A stretch of 64,000 nucleotides of DNA from Rhizobium indicum (GTDB lineage: Bacteria; Pseudomonadota; Alphaproteobacteria; Rhizobiales; Rhizobiaceae), in assembly GCF_005862305.2 (NCBI RefSeq), contig NZ_CP054022.1:496001-560000 (forward strand), in the 5' to 3' direction. The position numbers and the translations under genes are program-made. The notes under the pieces are model-generated. The model worked only from the letters and a program-made list of their open reading frames with translations. It was not told the origin of the DNA and made no database searches. Positions 21,501 through 29,521 of this stretch are shown in pieces (the stretch's first letter is position 1; every line of letters begins with the position of its first letter).

Positions 21501-21648
21501 TCACCATCGTCTTGATCGTGAAGTTCGGGTCTTCTTCGCGGCCGAGCTTCACGTAGGAGAAGGCGCCTGCGAGAATGAAGACGATCATGAAGTACCAGAC
21601 GAGCGAACGGTGTTCGAGCGCCCAGTCGGAAAGGTTGAAGGACTTCAC
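18577..21648 (-). CDS. RND efflux pump inner-membrane transporter (TriC-like)
   Basis: 1023 residues, the full length of HAE1-type RND transporters, with 12 predicted membrane segments in two repeats and two large periplasmic loops. N-terminus MKSFNLSDWALEHRSLVWYFM, then LGREEDPNFTIKTMVITAQWPGAS. The TM4 proton relay GLLVDDAMIAVEMM carries the two adjacent Asp residues. It exports toxic compounds from periplasm or membrane with proton antiport. The ATG overlaps the adaptor stop by 4 bp. Two adaptor genes in front of one transporter gene is the arrangement of the triclosan pump TriABC of Pseudomonas aeruginosa. No outer-membrane factor is encoded here, so a separate TolC-like protein is needed. 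Confidence 0.93.
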   Translation of the reverse strand: MKSFNLSDWALEHRSLVWYFMIVFILAGAFSYVKLGREEDPNFTIKTMVITAQWPGASAEEVTRQVTDRIEKKLQELESLDYTKSETIAGQTTVFVELLPTTKAKDVAPTWLRIRNMIADIKGDFPTGVVGPFFNDRFGDVFGNIYAFTSDGLTQRQLRDLVENARSEVLTVPNVGKVDVVGAQDEAIYLEFSTRQIAALGIDQQSVIQTLQAQNAVTQSGFVDAGPERIALRVSGQFTSEESLRSINLRINDRFFPLTDVATIKRGYVDPPSALFRFNGQPAIGLAIGMKQGANLLEFGEGLDAQMKRVVADLPIGVDVHRVSDQPAVVDEAVSGFTRALFEAIAIVLVISFISLGLRAGMVVAISIPLVLAITFVVMECSGISLQRISLGALIIALGLLVDDAMIAVEMMVARLEAGDDLRKAATYVYTSTAFPMLTGTLVTVAGFIPIGLNDSAAGEFTFTLFVVIAVSLIVSWVVAVLFTPLLGVTILPKTMKSHHEKKGRFASVFSWLLGLAMRWRWVTIILTVGVFGLSVGGMGLVQQQFFPNSDRPELIIDWNLPHNSSIAETNRQMARFEKEMLADNKDIDHWTTYVGQGAPRFILSFDVQTPNVSFGQTIIVTKGLDVRDKVRAELQDYLTKTFPGTDAFVKLLDIGPPVGKPVQYRVSGPDIQKVRDLSQQFAGVIGSHPLLANMVLDWNEPSRVVKVDVLQDKARQLGVSSEDIATALNGIVEGSTATQVRDDIYLVNVIGRARASERDSIQTLQNLQLSTSNGKVVPLSAVANFRYELEQPTIWRRDRQPTITVKAAVVGPTQPATIVDQLKPKVEEFQKGLPVGYKVEVGGAVESSADAQGPIAAVAPLMLFVMATILMIQLQSFSRLFLVFAVAPTALIGVVAALLLSNAPMGFVAILGVLALIGILIRNSVILVVQIEHLRSEGMAPWQAVVEATEHRMRPIMLTAAAATLALIPISREIFWGPMAYAMMGGIVVGTALTLLFLPALYVAWFRIPRDEGVQTEAAAKA

Positions 21649-22730
21649 TGGCTGATCTCCTGGTCGATCCTGATGGCCTGGCCATCTTCAAGTTTATGCA
21701 CGCCTGCCACGACGACCCTTTCTCTGGGGGCGAGCCCCTCGGTGACGCGGACGCTGCCGCCGTCTTCGACGTCGCCGTCGATCTTCACGCGGCGACGCGA
21801 TACCTTCCCGGCAGGCGCATCGACGATCCAGACGCTCGGGCCGTCGCTGCCGACGAGGATTGCCGAGGAAGGCAGCACGATCTCAGGATCCGCGGCGATT
21901 GTTGCAGAGGCTGTGATGACCGAACCGAGCCTGAAGGCTTCGGGCGGATTGGTGAGCGCGATCTTGGTCCTGCTCGTGCGGGTGGAGGTCTCCGCCTCCG
22001 GTGCTATTTCGCGCACGATCCCGGACGTGCGGATGGTGGGATCGAGTTGCAGCGTCACCTCGAAGGGCGCGCCGATCTTCAGTTTCTGGGCGGCGGCCTG
22101 CGGGACATCGACGACGGCGTCGCGCTTGTCCGGCCGGGCGATGGTCACAACCGTCTGCCCGGCCGACACCACCTGTCCGACTTCGGCCGAGGTCGCCGTC
22201 ACAACGCCATCGAATTCCGCCCGAAGCTGCGCGTAACCGTGTTGCTCCGTGGCCTTGTCGAGGTTGGCCTGCGCCTTGGCGACGGCGGCGGCCGCCGTCC
22301 GCTTTGCCTGCTCAGCCTCTTCGAGCGAGGCTTCGGTGCCGGATCGCGACTCCAACAGCGCACGCTGGCGCTGCTCGGTGGTCACTGCATTCCTGAGCTG
22401 GGCGTCGCTGTTCTCGACGTCGGACTGCGCGTTGCGCACGGCAAGCTCCAGCGCCAGCGGATCGATGGCGGCAACGACGTCATCCTTCTTGACGAGATCG
22501 CCGACATTGACGTTGCGGGCGATCATCCGCCCGAGAATCCGGAAGCCGAGTTCGGTCTCGATCGTCGGCTCGATCGTGCCGGTCAGGCCCAGGCTCGCGG
22601 CGGCCGTCTGCTTGACTGTCATCGACAGCACGGGACGAGGCGCTTCCTCCTTGCTTTCCTCCTGCGGTGCGCAGGAGGAGATCAGGGCCGTGCCCACCAT
22701 CAGAGCGACTATGTTGAGACGAATACTCAC
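21645..22730 (-). CDS. RND efflux periplasmic adaptor lipoprotein, second copy
   Basis: 361 residues. The lipobox ISSC is at the end of the signal peptide (TALISSCAPQEES). Membrane-fusion-protein order: barrel-sandwich start (GFRILGRMIARNVNVGDLVKKDDVVAAID), alpha hairpin (about 85-160) and return strand (AEFDGVVTATSAEVGQVVSAGQTV), beta-barrel and membrane-proximal domain. Links the RND transporter to an outer-membrane channel. Overlaps both neighbours by 4 bp. It differs in sequence from the first adaptor, so this is not a recent duplication. Confidence 0.9.
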   Translation of the reverse strand: MSIRLNIVALMVGTALISSCAPQEESKEEAPRPVLSMTVKQTAAASLGLTGTIEPTIETELGFRILGRMIARNVNVGDLVKKDDVVAAIDPLALELAVRNAQSDVENSDAQLRNAVTTEQRQRALLESRSGTEASLEEAEQAKRTAAAAVAKAQANLDKATEQHGYAQLRAEFDGVVTATSAEVGQVVSAGQTVVTIARPDKRDAVVDVPQAAAQKLKIGAPFEVTLQLDPTIRTSGIVREIAPEAETSTRTSRTKIALTNPPEAFRLGSVITASATIAADPEIVLPSSAILVGSDGPSVWIVDAPAGKVSRRRVKIDGDVEDGGSVRVTEGLAPRERVVVAGVHKLEDGQAIRIDQEISQ

Positions 22731-23800
22731 TTGGAAGCTTCCTTGACATAAGACACGATTTCACCCGGCCTGAGGAACTTGGTCCCATCGGCCACCACGA
22801 CCTCTCCTTCCGACACACCCGCCTTGACGATAAAGCTGCCGGTCTCGTAGCCGGCGACGTCGACCGCTCGGACCGAAACCGCGGACGATGCGGGATCGAC
22901 GATCCAGACGGCCGGCTTGCCGTCCTTGGATGTCATGGCGGACCAGGGAAGCTGGATGACGTCCTGCGAGACGTAATTGAACCTTCCGACGACGGGAGCA
23001 CCGAGAGGGATCGGAGCGTCGCTCGATATCGCGACCTTGACCTTGATGGTTCCGGTGGAGGAATCGATCGTCGGCGAAATCTCGCGAACCTTCGCCGCGA
23101 TCTTCTGCGTCGGGTCAGACAGAAGGGTCACGGTGCCGTCGCCGTCGATCGGGCGCAGGAACGCACTTTCGACCACCTCAAAGACGGCATCCCGGTCGCC
23201 GTCATGGGCAAGCGTGAAGACGACCTGGGCGGCCTGCGCCACCTGCCCGACCTCGGCATTGCGGGCGGTGATCATCCCATCGGCGTCCGCCTTCAGCTCC
23301 GTGTAAGACAAGGTGTCCTGAGCGGTTTCCAACAGCGCCTGCGCCGACTTCGTCGATGCCTGCGCGGTCAGAAGCGCCTCCTGCGCCTGGTCGAGTGCCG
23401 CACGCGTCGTCACCTGCGTTCGAAACAGGCTCTGCTGGCGGTCGTATGCGAGCTGCGCCTGGGTCTGCTGCGCCTCAGCCGACTGAAGATTGGCCGCCGC
23501 CACATCCAGGTCGGCCTTCTGTTCTTCCGGATCGATCCGCGCGAGGAGCTGCCCCGCCTTCACGGATTGTCCAACTTCCACCAGCCGCTCGATGATCTTG
23601 CCGCTGACGCGGAAGGACAAATCGGTCTGAACCCGCGCCCGCACTTCTCCTGTGACCGCGCCGCCCTGGACTAGCGGCTCAGGCTTAGCGACGATGACGC
23701 CGACCTCTCGTGGGGTTGGCCCAGTCGGTCTGCTCTCATCGCTGCATGATCCGAGACCGATGGCGCATATGATCGCTGTGGCGACCAGAATGGTTCTCAT
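22727..23800 (-). CDS. RND efflux periplasmic adaptor lipoprotein, first copy
   Basis: 357 residues from the ATG at 23800 (MRTILVATAII). An in-frame start at 23896 would place the operator inside the gene and prepend a non-signal sequence, so it is rejected. The lipobox is LGSC (IGLGSCSDES). It has the lipoyl-like half motif VSGKIIERLVEVGQSVKAGQLLARID, a long Gln/Ala-rich hairpin, and DGMITARNAEVGQVAQAAQ. First gene of the three-gene pump operon. With the next gene it probably forms a mixed adaptor ring as proposed for TriA/TriB. Confidence 0.9.
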   Translation of the reverse strand: MRTILVATAIICAIGLGSCSDESRPTGPTPREVGVIVAKPEPLVQGGAVTGEVRARVQTDLSFRVSGKIIERLVEVGQSVKAGQLLARIDPEEQKADLDVAAANLQSAEAQQTQAQLAYDRQQSLFRTQVTTRAALDQAQEALLTAQASTKSAQALLETAQDTLSYTELKADADGMITARNAEVGQVAQAAQVVFTLAHDGDRDAVFEVVESAFLRPIDGDGTVTLLSDPTQKIAAKVREISPTIDSSTGTIKVKVAISSDAPIPLGAPVVGRFNYVSQDVIQLPWSAMTSKDGKPAVWIVDPASSAVSVRAVDVAGYETGSFIVKAGVSEGEVVVADGTKFLRPGEIVSYVKEASK

Positions 23801-23836
23801 AGTTGACCTCTTGCTCTCAACGGCCGCTCCTATATA

Positions 23837-23858
23837 ATTGACTGACGGATTAGTCAAT
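23837..23858. promoter_or_regulatory. Palindromic operator in the pump / TetR divergent promoter
   Basis: Inverted repeat ATTGACT - 8 bp - AGTCAAT, perfect over 7-bp arms. It lies 37 bp before the first adaptor ATG (23800, minus) and 52 bp before the TetR ATG (23911, plus). Size and place fit a TetR-family operator that represses both the pump operon and the regulator's own gene. TATATAAT-like sequence overlaps its left arm. Confidence 0.7.
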
Positions 23859-23910
23859 GAAACTTTGTGCCGCAGGGACGAGGGCGTGCGCAACAAGGCA
23901 GGCGAGGCAA

Positions 23911-24543
23911 ATGGCAGCTCAGAAGAAGATCACACGCGCGGAACAGAAAGCGCTACGGCCCATCCAGATTCTCGATGCCGCCTTCGAGGAATTCGTGAGA
24001 AGCGGTTTCACCGGCACGCGCGTCGAAGACATCGCCGACAGGGTCGGCGTCACCAAGGGTACGGTGTACGTCTACTTCGAGACGAAGGAGAAGCTTTTCG
24101 AAGCAATGATCAACCACTTCTCCGTGCCGTTTCAGGAACTGCTGGGGATCACCGCGAGCCTCAGCGGCAGCGCCACCGACCGGCTGATCTCCATTCTCGG
24201 CCTGCTCTACGAGCAAATCGCCGAGGATCGCACGACCCGCGAGCTGACGCGGCTCGTCATTGCGGAAGGACACCGGTTCCCCGACCTGATCGACCGCCAC
24301 CACGATCAGTTCATTGAGCCGATCATCACCAAGGTCGACTCTCTCATTCTAGAGGGTGTGGCGTCAGGGGAGTTTCGCGAAGTTCCGGTGGAATTCTCCG
24401 ATATCGTGGTCGCACCTATCCTGACGACGACAGTTCTGCGGCTGATATTCGACGACCGCCGCGTGCCCACTCCCAATAAGGAGGCCTTCCTGCGGGCCTA
24501 TTTCGACCTGCTGCTCAATGGCCTGCTTGCCAAACCTCACTGA
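23911..24543 (+). CDS. TetR/AcrR-family transcriptional repressor of the RND pump
   Basis: 210 residues from the ATG at 23911 (MAAQKKITRAEQK), preceded by the purine-rich GGCGAGG. An earlier in-frame ATG at 23857 overlaps the operator and is less likely. The HTH is at about 14-60 (ILDAAFEEFVRSGFTGTRVEDIADRVGVTKGTVYVYFETKEKLF in segments), the usual TetR pattern. The C-terminal ligand domain resembles TetR_C_11 types. Divergent from the pump operon with a shared palindrome, so it most likely represses the pump until a substrate binds. Confidence 0.92.
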   Translation: MAAQKKITRAEQKALRPIQILDAAFEEFVRSGFTGTRVEDIADRVGVTKGTVYVYFETKEKLFEAMINHFSVPFQELLGITASLSGSATDRLISILGLLYEQIAEDRTTRELTRLVIAEGHRFPDLIDRHHDQFIEPIITKVDSLILEGVASGEFREVPVEFSDIVVAPILTTTVLRLIFDDRRVPTPNKEAFLRAYFDLLLNGLLAKPH

Positions 24544-24596
24544 TCGCCGAATGACGAAAAATACCGCGCCAGGCACGTAGCTTTTCTCAAGTTTTT

Positions 24597-24608
24597 ATGT
24601 GAAAACAT
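24597..24608. promoter_or_regulatory. Possible autoregulatory half-site before the LacI gene
   Basis: ATGTGAAAACAT, with 4-bp inverted arms ATGT/ACAT, ends 10 bp before the ATG at 24619. Nine of its bases (TGAAAACAT) equal the complement of a half of the palindrome at 36772-36787. Weak evidence on its own. Confidence 0.3.
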
Positions 24609-24618
24609 CGAGTTAGCG

Positions 24619-25698
24619 ATGCCTTCGAAGGCACGACCTCAATTCGCGACGGAAAAAGTGGAACGCAAAGTCAATCTCAAGGATGTCGCGCGCGACGCGG
24701 ACGTGTCGCTGAGCACGGCCTCGCACGCGCTCAACGGAACCGCGCCGCTGACGATCGAGGTGCGCGAAAGGGTTCTGGATTCAGCTAAACGCCTGGGTTA
24801 CCTCGACCGCCGGAGGAAGAAGGCGACGATTGCGGCCTTGCGCGTCCTGCTTCTTGCGATTCCCGACGATGCCGCACCGGAGAGCGATCTCAATCTGGTG
24901 AGCTGGACGATCCTCAACGGTCTTCGCAGGGAGTGCGAACGCCGCGGCATCAGGATCGTACCCTTCGTCAGCACCGGCCGGCGTATCGACGGCGCTCAGG
25001 TCAGGCAGATCGCGCTCTCGGAACGTGCCGACGGCATCGTGGTCCTGAACGATGATCAGCCGGAACTGATCCGAAGCCTCGCCTCCCCTGATATGCCTGT
25101 TGTCATCGTCAACGGAGAAGACCCCGCCATGCTGGTCGATACGGTCACCCCCGAAAACCGCTTCGGAGCGCGGCTCGGCATCGAGCACCTGCTGGCGCTC
25201 GGGCATCGCCGCATCCTGCATCTGACCTGGAAGGGCCGCACGACGATCCAGCGCCGATATGACGGCTTTTCCGACGCCTATCTTGCCGCCCAGCTTCCGG
25301 TGCCTGACGATATGATCGTCGAGGCCGAGGGATATGAGCCCAGACACGGCGAGGCTGCCATCAACGCGCTGCTCGACCGCGATCCCACGGTGAAAGGCGC
25401 GACCGCCGTCTTCTGCGCGGCCGACAATCTGGCGCTCGGCTGCCTGAAGGCATTGGCCGATCGTGACATACGCGTGCCGGAAGCGATTTCGGTCCTGGGG
25501 TTCGACGATATCGTCCCCGGCGAATTCAGCCGTCCACCGCTTTCGACGGTCAGCGTTCCCACAGACAGGCTCGGGGCTGCCGCTTTGGCGCTCATCGAAC
25601 AGAGGCTGATCGCCAACGATCCGCAGCGGCCGGCCCATCGCCTGGAACTCGGATGCCATCTCGTCTTGCGTGGCAGCATCGCGGCGCCGCGCTCCTAG
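24619..25698 (+). CDS. LacI-family transcriptional regulator
   Basis: 359 residues. The HTH and hinge lie at about 19-66 (VNLKDVARDADVSLSTASHALNG), followed by a periplasmic-binding-protein-like sensor domain (VLLLAIPDDAAPES..., GIEHLLALGHRRILHLTWKG, ADNLALGCLKALADRDIRVPE, SVLGFDDI). It has about 17 extra residues before the HTH. No sugar operon is immediately adjacent. Its own upstream region has TGAAAACAT (24600-24608), which matches half of the palindromes in the pectin locus at 36.6-36.8 kb, so it is one candidate regulator of that locus (inference). Confidence 0.9.
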   Translation: MPSKARPQFATEKVERKVNLKDVARDADVSLSTASHALNGTAPLTIEVRERVLDSAKRLGYLDRRRKKATIAALRVLLLAIPDDAAPESDLNLVSWTILNGLRRECERRGIRIVPFVSTGRRIDGAQVRQIALSERADGIVVLNDDQPELIRSLASPDMPVVIVNGEDPAMLVDTVTPENRFGARLGIEHLLALGHRRILHLTWKGRTTIQRRYDGFSDAYLAAQLPVPDDMIVEAEGYEPRHGEAAINALLDRDPTVKGATAVFCAADNLALGCLKALADRDIRVPEAISVLGFDDIVPGEFSRPPLSTVSVPTDRLGAAALALIEQRLIANDPQRPAHRLELGCHLVLRGSIAAPRS

Positions 25699-25743
25699 AG
25701 CATGATGTTGTCCGAAAACCTTCACACTTTTCGGCGTCCTTCT

Positions 25744-26832
25744 TTATCGCAAACGCTCGGCCCGCAGGCGCGTATCGCGCGGGCTTTCTCCAAAGGCGCT
25801 GCGGTAGATAATAGAGAACCTGCCGGCATGAGAAAAACCCCACATCGCGCAGATTTCGCGGACGGATCGCTGATTCATCGGGTCCCGCAACTGGTCGCGG
25901 GCTGCTTGCAGCCTGATCGTGCGCAAGTAACCGCCCGGTGAAGTTCCCCGGAAGGCCCTGAAACCCGTTTGCAGCGCACGAAGCGAAACACCGACACCAT
26001 CGGCAACCATCGTCATGGTGAGGGGCTCTGCGATATTGGCGTGCATATAGTCGATAGCACGCCGGACATGCCACGGCGCGATCAAACACACTTTCTGTTT
26101 TTCCAAATGGTCGGAAAGACGGTGGCGGCCAAAACGGATCACGAGGTTAGCAAGCGTTTCGCTCATCGCCGCCAAGGCGAGAGGTGAAGACAGAAGTGGA
26201 CCGCCATTGCGCATGCCCTGCACGATCGTCTGCACCAGGCTGCCGATAAGCTGGCCCGACGGCGTTGCGAGATCCACAACCGGCTCAAGGTCAAGCGAGT
26301 CGAGGATCGGCATTTCCACCAGTGAAACGAGCATTCGCCTCACAACTTTCCAGTCCAGAAAGAGGGCGTCCGAGCAGTGCGGGCCGCCTTGAATGAGACG
26401 ATCGCCAGCCTCGTGGTTGTTGGCCATGAGGAGACGACCTGGCCCACTTTCAACCACCGTCTTTCCAATGGAAAGCCGGAAGGATCCCGAGTGCGGAATG
26501 TAAAACGCAAGGTGTTGCGGCGTCTCATCTAGCGTCCGACTTGTCCAGGAACTCTGATAAACCGAATGAAGCACCGTAAATGCCTCACTTGTTCGCAAGT
26601 CCGCGGCCCAGGCAAAGGCCCGATCGTTGCTCAACGGCTTCGCGCCAAACACCCCGTAGCCCGCCGAATAGGCGCGAACCATCGACTCGAAGTCAGTGCC
26701 TTCATGGGTTGGCGCAAACCCATATACTTCACGCTCGGGAGCGCACACCGTATTTTCGGATCTCAACGATATCTGCAACTCGGTTGTTTCCCTTTCCACA
26801 CCCCGACCGGCTAACCGCCTCAAGCGCTCCAT
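25744..26832 (-). CDS. AraC-family transcriptional regulator (cupin-like sensor)
   Basis: About 362 residues from the ATG at 26832; the frame is open up to 27114, so the true start is uncertain, but a longer product would run into the divergent ROK gene. The N-terminal part resembles the AraC_binding_2 sensor (YSAGYGVFGAKPLSNDRAFAWAADL, then GRLLMANNHEAGDRLIQGG). The C-terminal ~100 residues are the double HTH (HVRRAIDYMHANIAEPLTMTMVADGVGVSLRALQTGFRAF and VREICAMWGFSHAGRFSIIYRSAFGESP in part). This type often activates catabolic or degradation genes. No target is adjacent; the downstream neighbour is the convergent LacI gene. Confidence 0.85.
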   Translation of the reverse strand: MERLRRLAGRGVERETTELQISLRSENTVCAPEREVYGFAPTHEGTDFESMVRAYSAGYGVFGAKPLSNDRAFAWAADLRTSEAFTVLHSVYQSSWTSRTLDETPQHLAFYIPHSGSFRLSIGKTVVESGPGRLLMANNHEAGDRLIQGGPHCSDALFLDWKVVRRMLVSLVEMPILDSLDLEPVVDLATPSGQLIGSLVQTIVQGMRNGGPLLSSPLALAAMSETLANLVIRFGRHRLSDHLEKQKVCLIAPWHVRRAIDYMHANIAEPLTMTMVADGVGVSLRALQTGFRAFRGTSPGGYLRTIRLQAARDQLRDPMNQRSVREICAMWGFSHAGRFSIIYRSAFGESPRDTRLRAERLR

Positions 26833-27009
26833 CTCGTTTGAGATCGCCGCAACGCTGATATCGTGCCTTCCAAACGCTTGGGGCACGATCACCTCCACCT
26901 TATTGCTGTCATCCCGGCTGGCCTGGCCAACCTCGATGAAGTAAGCAGGGCCGGCAAACCGGGGATCGAATTCCCTGTTTGACAGAAGCAGAATGCCCTC
27001 CCAATGTGG

Positions 27010-27028
27010 TTCACACTCATAGTGTAAA
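27010..27028. promoter_or_regulatory. Inverted repeat before the ROK regulator
   Basis: TTCACACT - CAT - AGTGTAAA: 8-bp arms with one mismatch, ending 16 bp before the ATG at 27045. Place and symmetry suggest an operator, most simply for autoregulation by the ROK protein or control by the divergent AraC protein. Confidence 0.55.
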
Positions 27029-27044
27029 TCAAAACGAACCGAAA

Positions 27045-28196
27045 ATGAAGTATGATCCTTTAAACCATGTTGCCGCGCATTTTTTGCGAGACACGCAACC
27101 CGTGCGCGTAGCATCCCGCAACGAGCGCGACCTGTTGCGGCTGATCTGGAAGTCTCCGGGGATCGAACGCTCCGACCTGACAGAGCCGCTCGATCTCACC
27201 CAGCAATCGTTGCACAGGATCGTCGCGCGGCTTCATGAGCGAGGAATGCTCGTCTTTTCCCATTCGGAAACCCGGCGGCCGGGACCGCCCAGCCCGGAGC
27301 TGACCCTTCGCAAAGACTGGTGTTTAACGCTGGGCATCTCCGTGAACGTCGGCTCGATCGGCCTTTGCCTCATGGGTTTCGGCGAACCTTTGGAAAACAT
27401 GGAAATCCCACAGGCGGGCTCCTCGCTATCCGTTGAAATGGAGCGGATCGACGCGGCGGTCGAAGAACTTCTTGCCCGCCGGGGCGCCAAACGGCGTGAC
27501 GTCCTCGGCGTCGGCCTGGCCGTCGCCGGCCACCGCATGCTGGAGACGGCATTCAATTGCCCCTTGCCGCTCGCTCATTGGTCGTTGATCGACTTGGCAC
27601 CCCTGCTTGGACAGCAACTGGGGCTGCCGGTCTGGGCAGACAATGTCGCCAGGACCGCAGCCTTGGCGGAAGCCATTTTCGGCGTTGGCCGCGATGTCGC
27701 AGATTTCGCCTATATCGCCCATCTTCATGGCTATGGCGGCGGCCTGGTTTCCGGAGGCATGCCGTTTCGCGGTAATTTCGGCAACGCCGGCGAATTTTCC
27801 GTTCTCTTCGGGCGCCAGGACTACGAGGAACGCCCTGCACTCGGCGTCCTGCTTGAACATCTTCGTGCCAAAGGGCGCATGAACTTGACCCTGAGGGACC
27901 TGAAGAACGAGGACCTGATGGACTGGGATGGCGTTGGGGAGTGGGTCGACCGCGTCACGCCGGCCCACAATCGAGCCATCAATGCGATCTGCGCAATATT
28001 CGACCCGGCATTGATCGTCCTCGGCGGCGAGCTTCCGCACTCACTCGCGAGAATGCTGATCGAACGGACCGAATTCAACAATCTGCCTCGGCATGGCGTT
28101 TTACGCGACGTCCCCAGGCTTGCCGTGGCACAGATAATCGACGCCCCCGGCGCAATCGGCGCGGCCTTGATCCCGCTCTTCGAAACCGTTTTGTGA
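27045..28196 (+). CDS. ROK-family transcriptional regulator
   Basis: 383 residues from the ATG at 27045 (MKYDPLNHVAA). A longer in-frame start at 26979 would include the inverted repeat and is rejected. The winged HTH is at about 28-85 (SRNERDLLRLIWKSPGIERSDLTEPLDLTQQSLHRIVARL in part), followed by a ROK sugar-kinase-like domain (LGVGLAVAGHR, WADNVARTAALAEAIFG, GYGGGLVSGGMPFRGNFGNAGEF). The exact ROK zinc motif is not evident, so it is more likely a sensor than an active kinase. It precedes the pectin ABC operon, which converges on it, and is a candidate regulator of that locus. Confidence 0.88.
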   Translation: MKYDPLNHVAAHFLRDTQPVRVASRNERDLLRLIWKSPGIERSDLTEPLDLTQQSLHRIVARLHERGMLVFSHSETRRPGPPSPELTLRKDWCLTLGISVNVGSIGLCLMGFGEPLENMEIPQAGSSLSVEMERIDAAVEELLARRGAKRRDVLGVGLAVAGHRMLETAFNCPLPLAHWSLIDLAPLLGQQLGLPVWADNVARTAALAEAIFGVGRDVADFAYIAHLHGYGGGLVSGGMPFRGNFGNAGEFSVLFGRQDYEERPALGVLLEHLRAKGRMNLTLRDLKNEDLMDWDGVGEWVDRVTPAHNRAINAICAIFDPALIVLGGELPHSLARMLIERTEFNNLPRHGVLRDVPRLAVAQIIDAPGAIGAALIPLFETVL

Positions 28197-28473
28197 TATT
28201 TGCAGGACGCCGTAGCATTTTGAAATCGTCGTCAACATAGCCGAAGACGGCCGCCCATCAGGTCGCGGAGGCGGCCGGCCTCGGTGGCACGCGCTACGCT
28301 CGCCGCGGAGCTGCCGCCCACAAAATGGGCGGCGATTTTGGGAGCCATGCACGAAGACAAAGGCCGAAACGCGCCGCATGAACTAGGTTCAATGCGACGC
28401 GCCTCAGCCGGGAGGAAGACGTGATATCGGTTGTTCGGCGATTGCGGGGAGGTCTAGCTCCATGCCCTGCCGT

Positions 28474-29520
28474 TCACTTCATGCCTGTTCCGGCGATGCC
28501 CGTGGTGATGTACTTCTGCAGGAACAGGAAAACGATGGTGACAGGCAGCAGGCTGAGGAACGTCATCGCCAGGATATAGTGCCACTGCACCGAGAACTCG
28601 CCCTGGAACGCATTCAGACCGACCTGCAGGGTGAAATTCTCGCGGCTGTTGAGGACGATGAGCGGCCAGAGGAAATCGTTCCACCGCCAGAGCACCGAAA
28701 AGATCGCCAGCACCGCGAGCGCCGGCGCCGTCAGCGGCAGGATGATGCGCCAGAAGATGCAGAATTCGCTCGCCGCATCGACGCGCGCCGCCTCTATCAG
28801 CTCGTCGGGTATGGTCAGCATATATTGCCGCAGCAGGAAGACGGCGGTCGGAGAGGCGACCGTCGGCAGAATGACGCCCCACAGGTTGTCGGCGAGCCCG
28901 ACCCCGACGATGACGAGATAGGCCGGCACCATGACGACCGCGAGCGGGATCATCAGCGTTGAAATGATGATGACGAAAACCGTCGTATCCCCCGCAAATT
29001 TGTATTTCGACAGGGCGAAGGCCGCCATGGCGTTGACGATCAGCGTCAGCAGCGTTGCGACGAAGGTGACGAACACCGAATTCTTGAGGAAGGTCAGGAA
29101 GTTGAAGCGCGTCAGCGGATCGGTGTAATTCTGCGTGGCGATCGTCAGCTTCTGCACCGGCGTCAGCCCCTTGACGTCGACGCTGACCGGTGGTCCCGGA
29201 TTTGCGGGATCGACCATCTGGGCTTTGAGGCCGATGCGGCGGACCATGGCCATTTCGCGCATCTGACCGTCGATGGTGACCTGCCAGAGGCTGAGCGGTT
29301 TGTCGAAGCCGGGCACGGTCTGCTCCACGGCGGCCCGAGGTAGCAGCGTTGGCGGAAACCGGGTGATCTCGGCGGCCGGCTTCAGCGAGGAGAGGCCCGC
29401 CCACATGACGGGAACGAGCACGACGAAGGTTCCGCCGATCAGCCAGACCCACGACAATATGTCGGTGATATCGATGCGTCCGGCCCGGCGTGTGCGCGTG
29501 AAAAAGCTGATCGGGTTCAT
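28474..29520 (-). CDS. Sugar ABC transporter permease, MalG-type
   Basis: 348 residues from the ATG at 29520, 1 bp after the stop of the MalF-type gene. It has six membrane segments with an unusually long periplasmic insertion (about residues 55-135) between TM1 and TM2, as seen in some oligosaccharide transporters. The EAA loop reads EAARVDAASEFCIFWRIILPL with the usual Gly position replaced by Ala/Ser. Last gene of the pectin/rhamnogalacturonan operon; forms the import channel with the gene at 29522-30517. Followed by a 277-bp gap with no gene before the convergent ROK gene. Confidence 0.92.
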   Translation of the reverse strand: MNPISFFTRTRRAGRIDITDILSWVWLIGGTFVVLVPVMWAGLSSLKPAAEITRFPPTLLPRAAVEQTVPGFDKPLSLWQVTIDGQMREMAMVRRIGLKAQMVDPANPGPPVSVDVKGLTPVQKLTIATQNYTDPLTRFNFLTFLKNSVFVTFVATLLTLIVNAMAAFALSKYKFAGDTTVFVIIISTLMIPLAVVMVPAYLVIVGVGLADNLWGVILPTVASPTAVFLLRQYMLTIPDELIEAARVDAASEFCIFWRIILPLTAPALAVLAIFSVLWRWNDFLWPLIVLNSRENFTLQVGLNAFQGEFSVQWHYILAMTFLSLLPVTIVFLFLQKYITTGIAGTGMK

Positions 29521-29521
29521 C

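Noticed and set aside
18412..22236. 1274-codon open frame on the plus strand
   Set aside because: It is antisense to the RND pump and adaptor genes; its composition (His/Asp/Arg-rich) is that of a GC-rich shadow frame and it has no domain.
26833..27114. Longer AraC-family protein starting at 27114
   Set aside because: It would overlap the ROK gene start and the inverted repeat. The choice of 26832 is still not certain.
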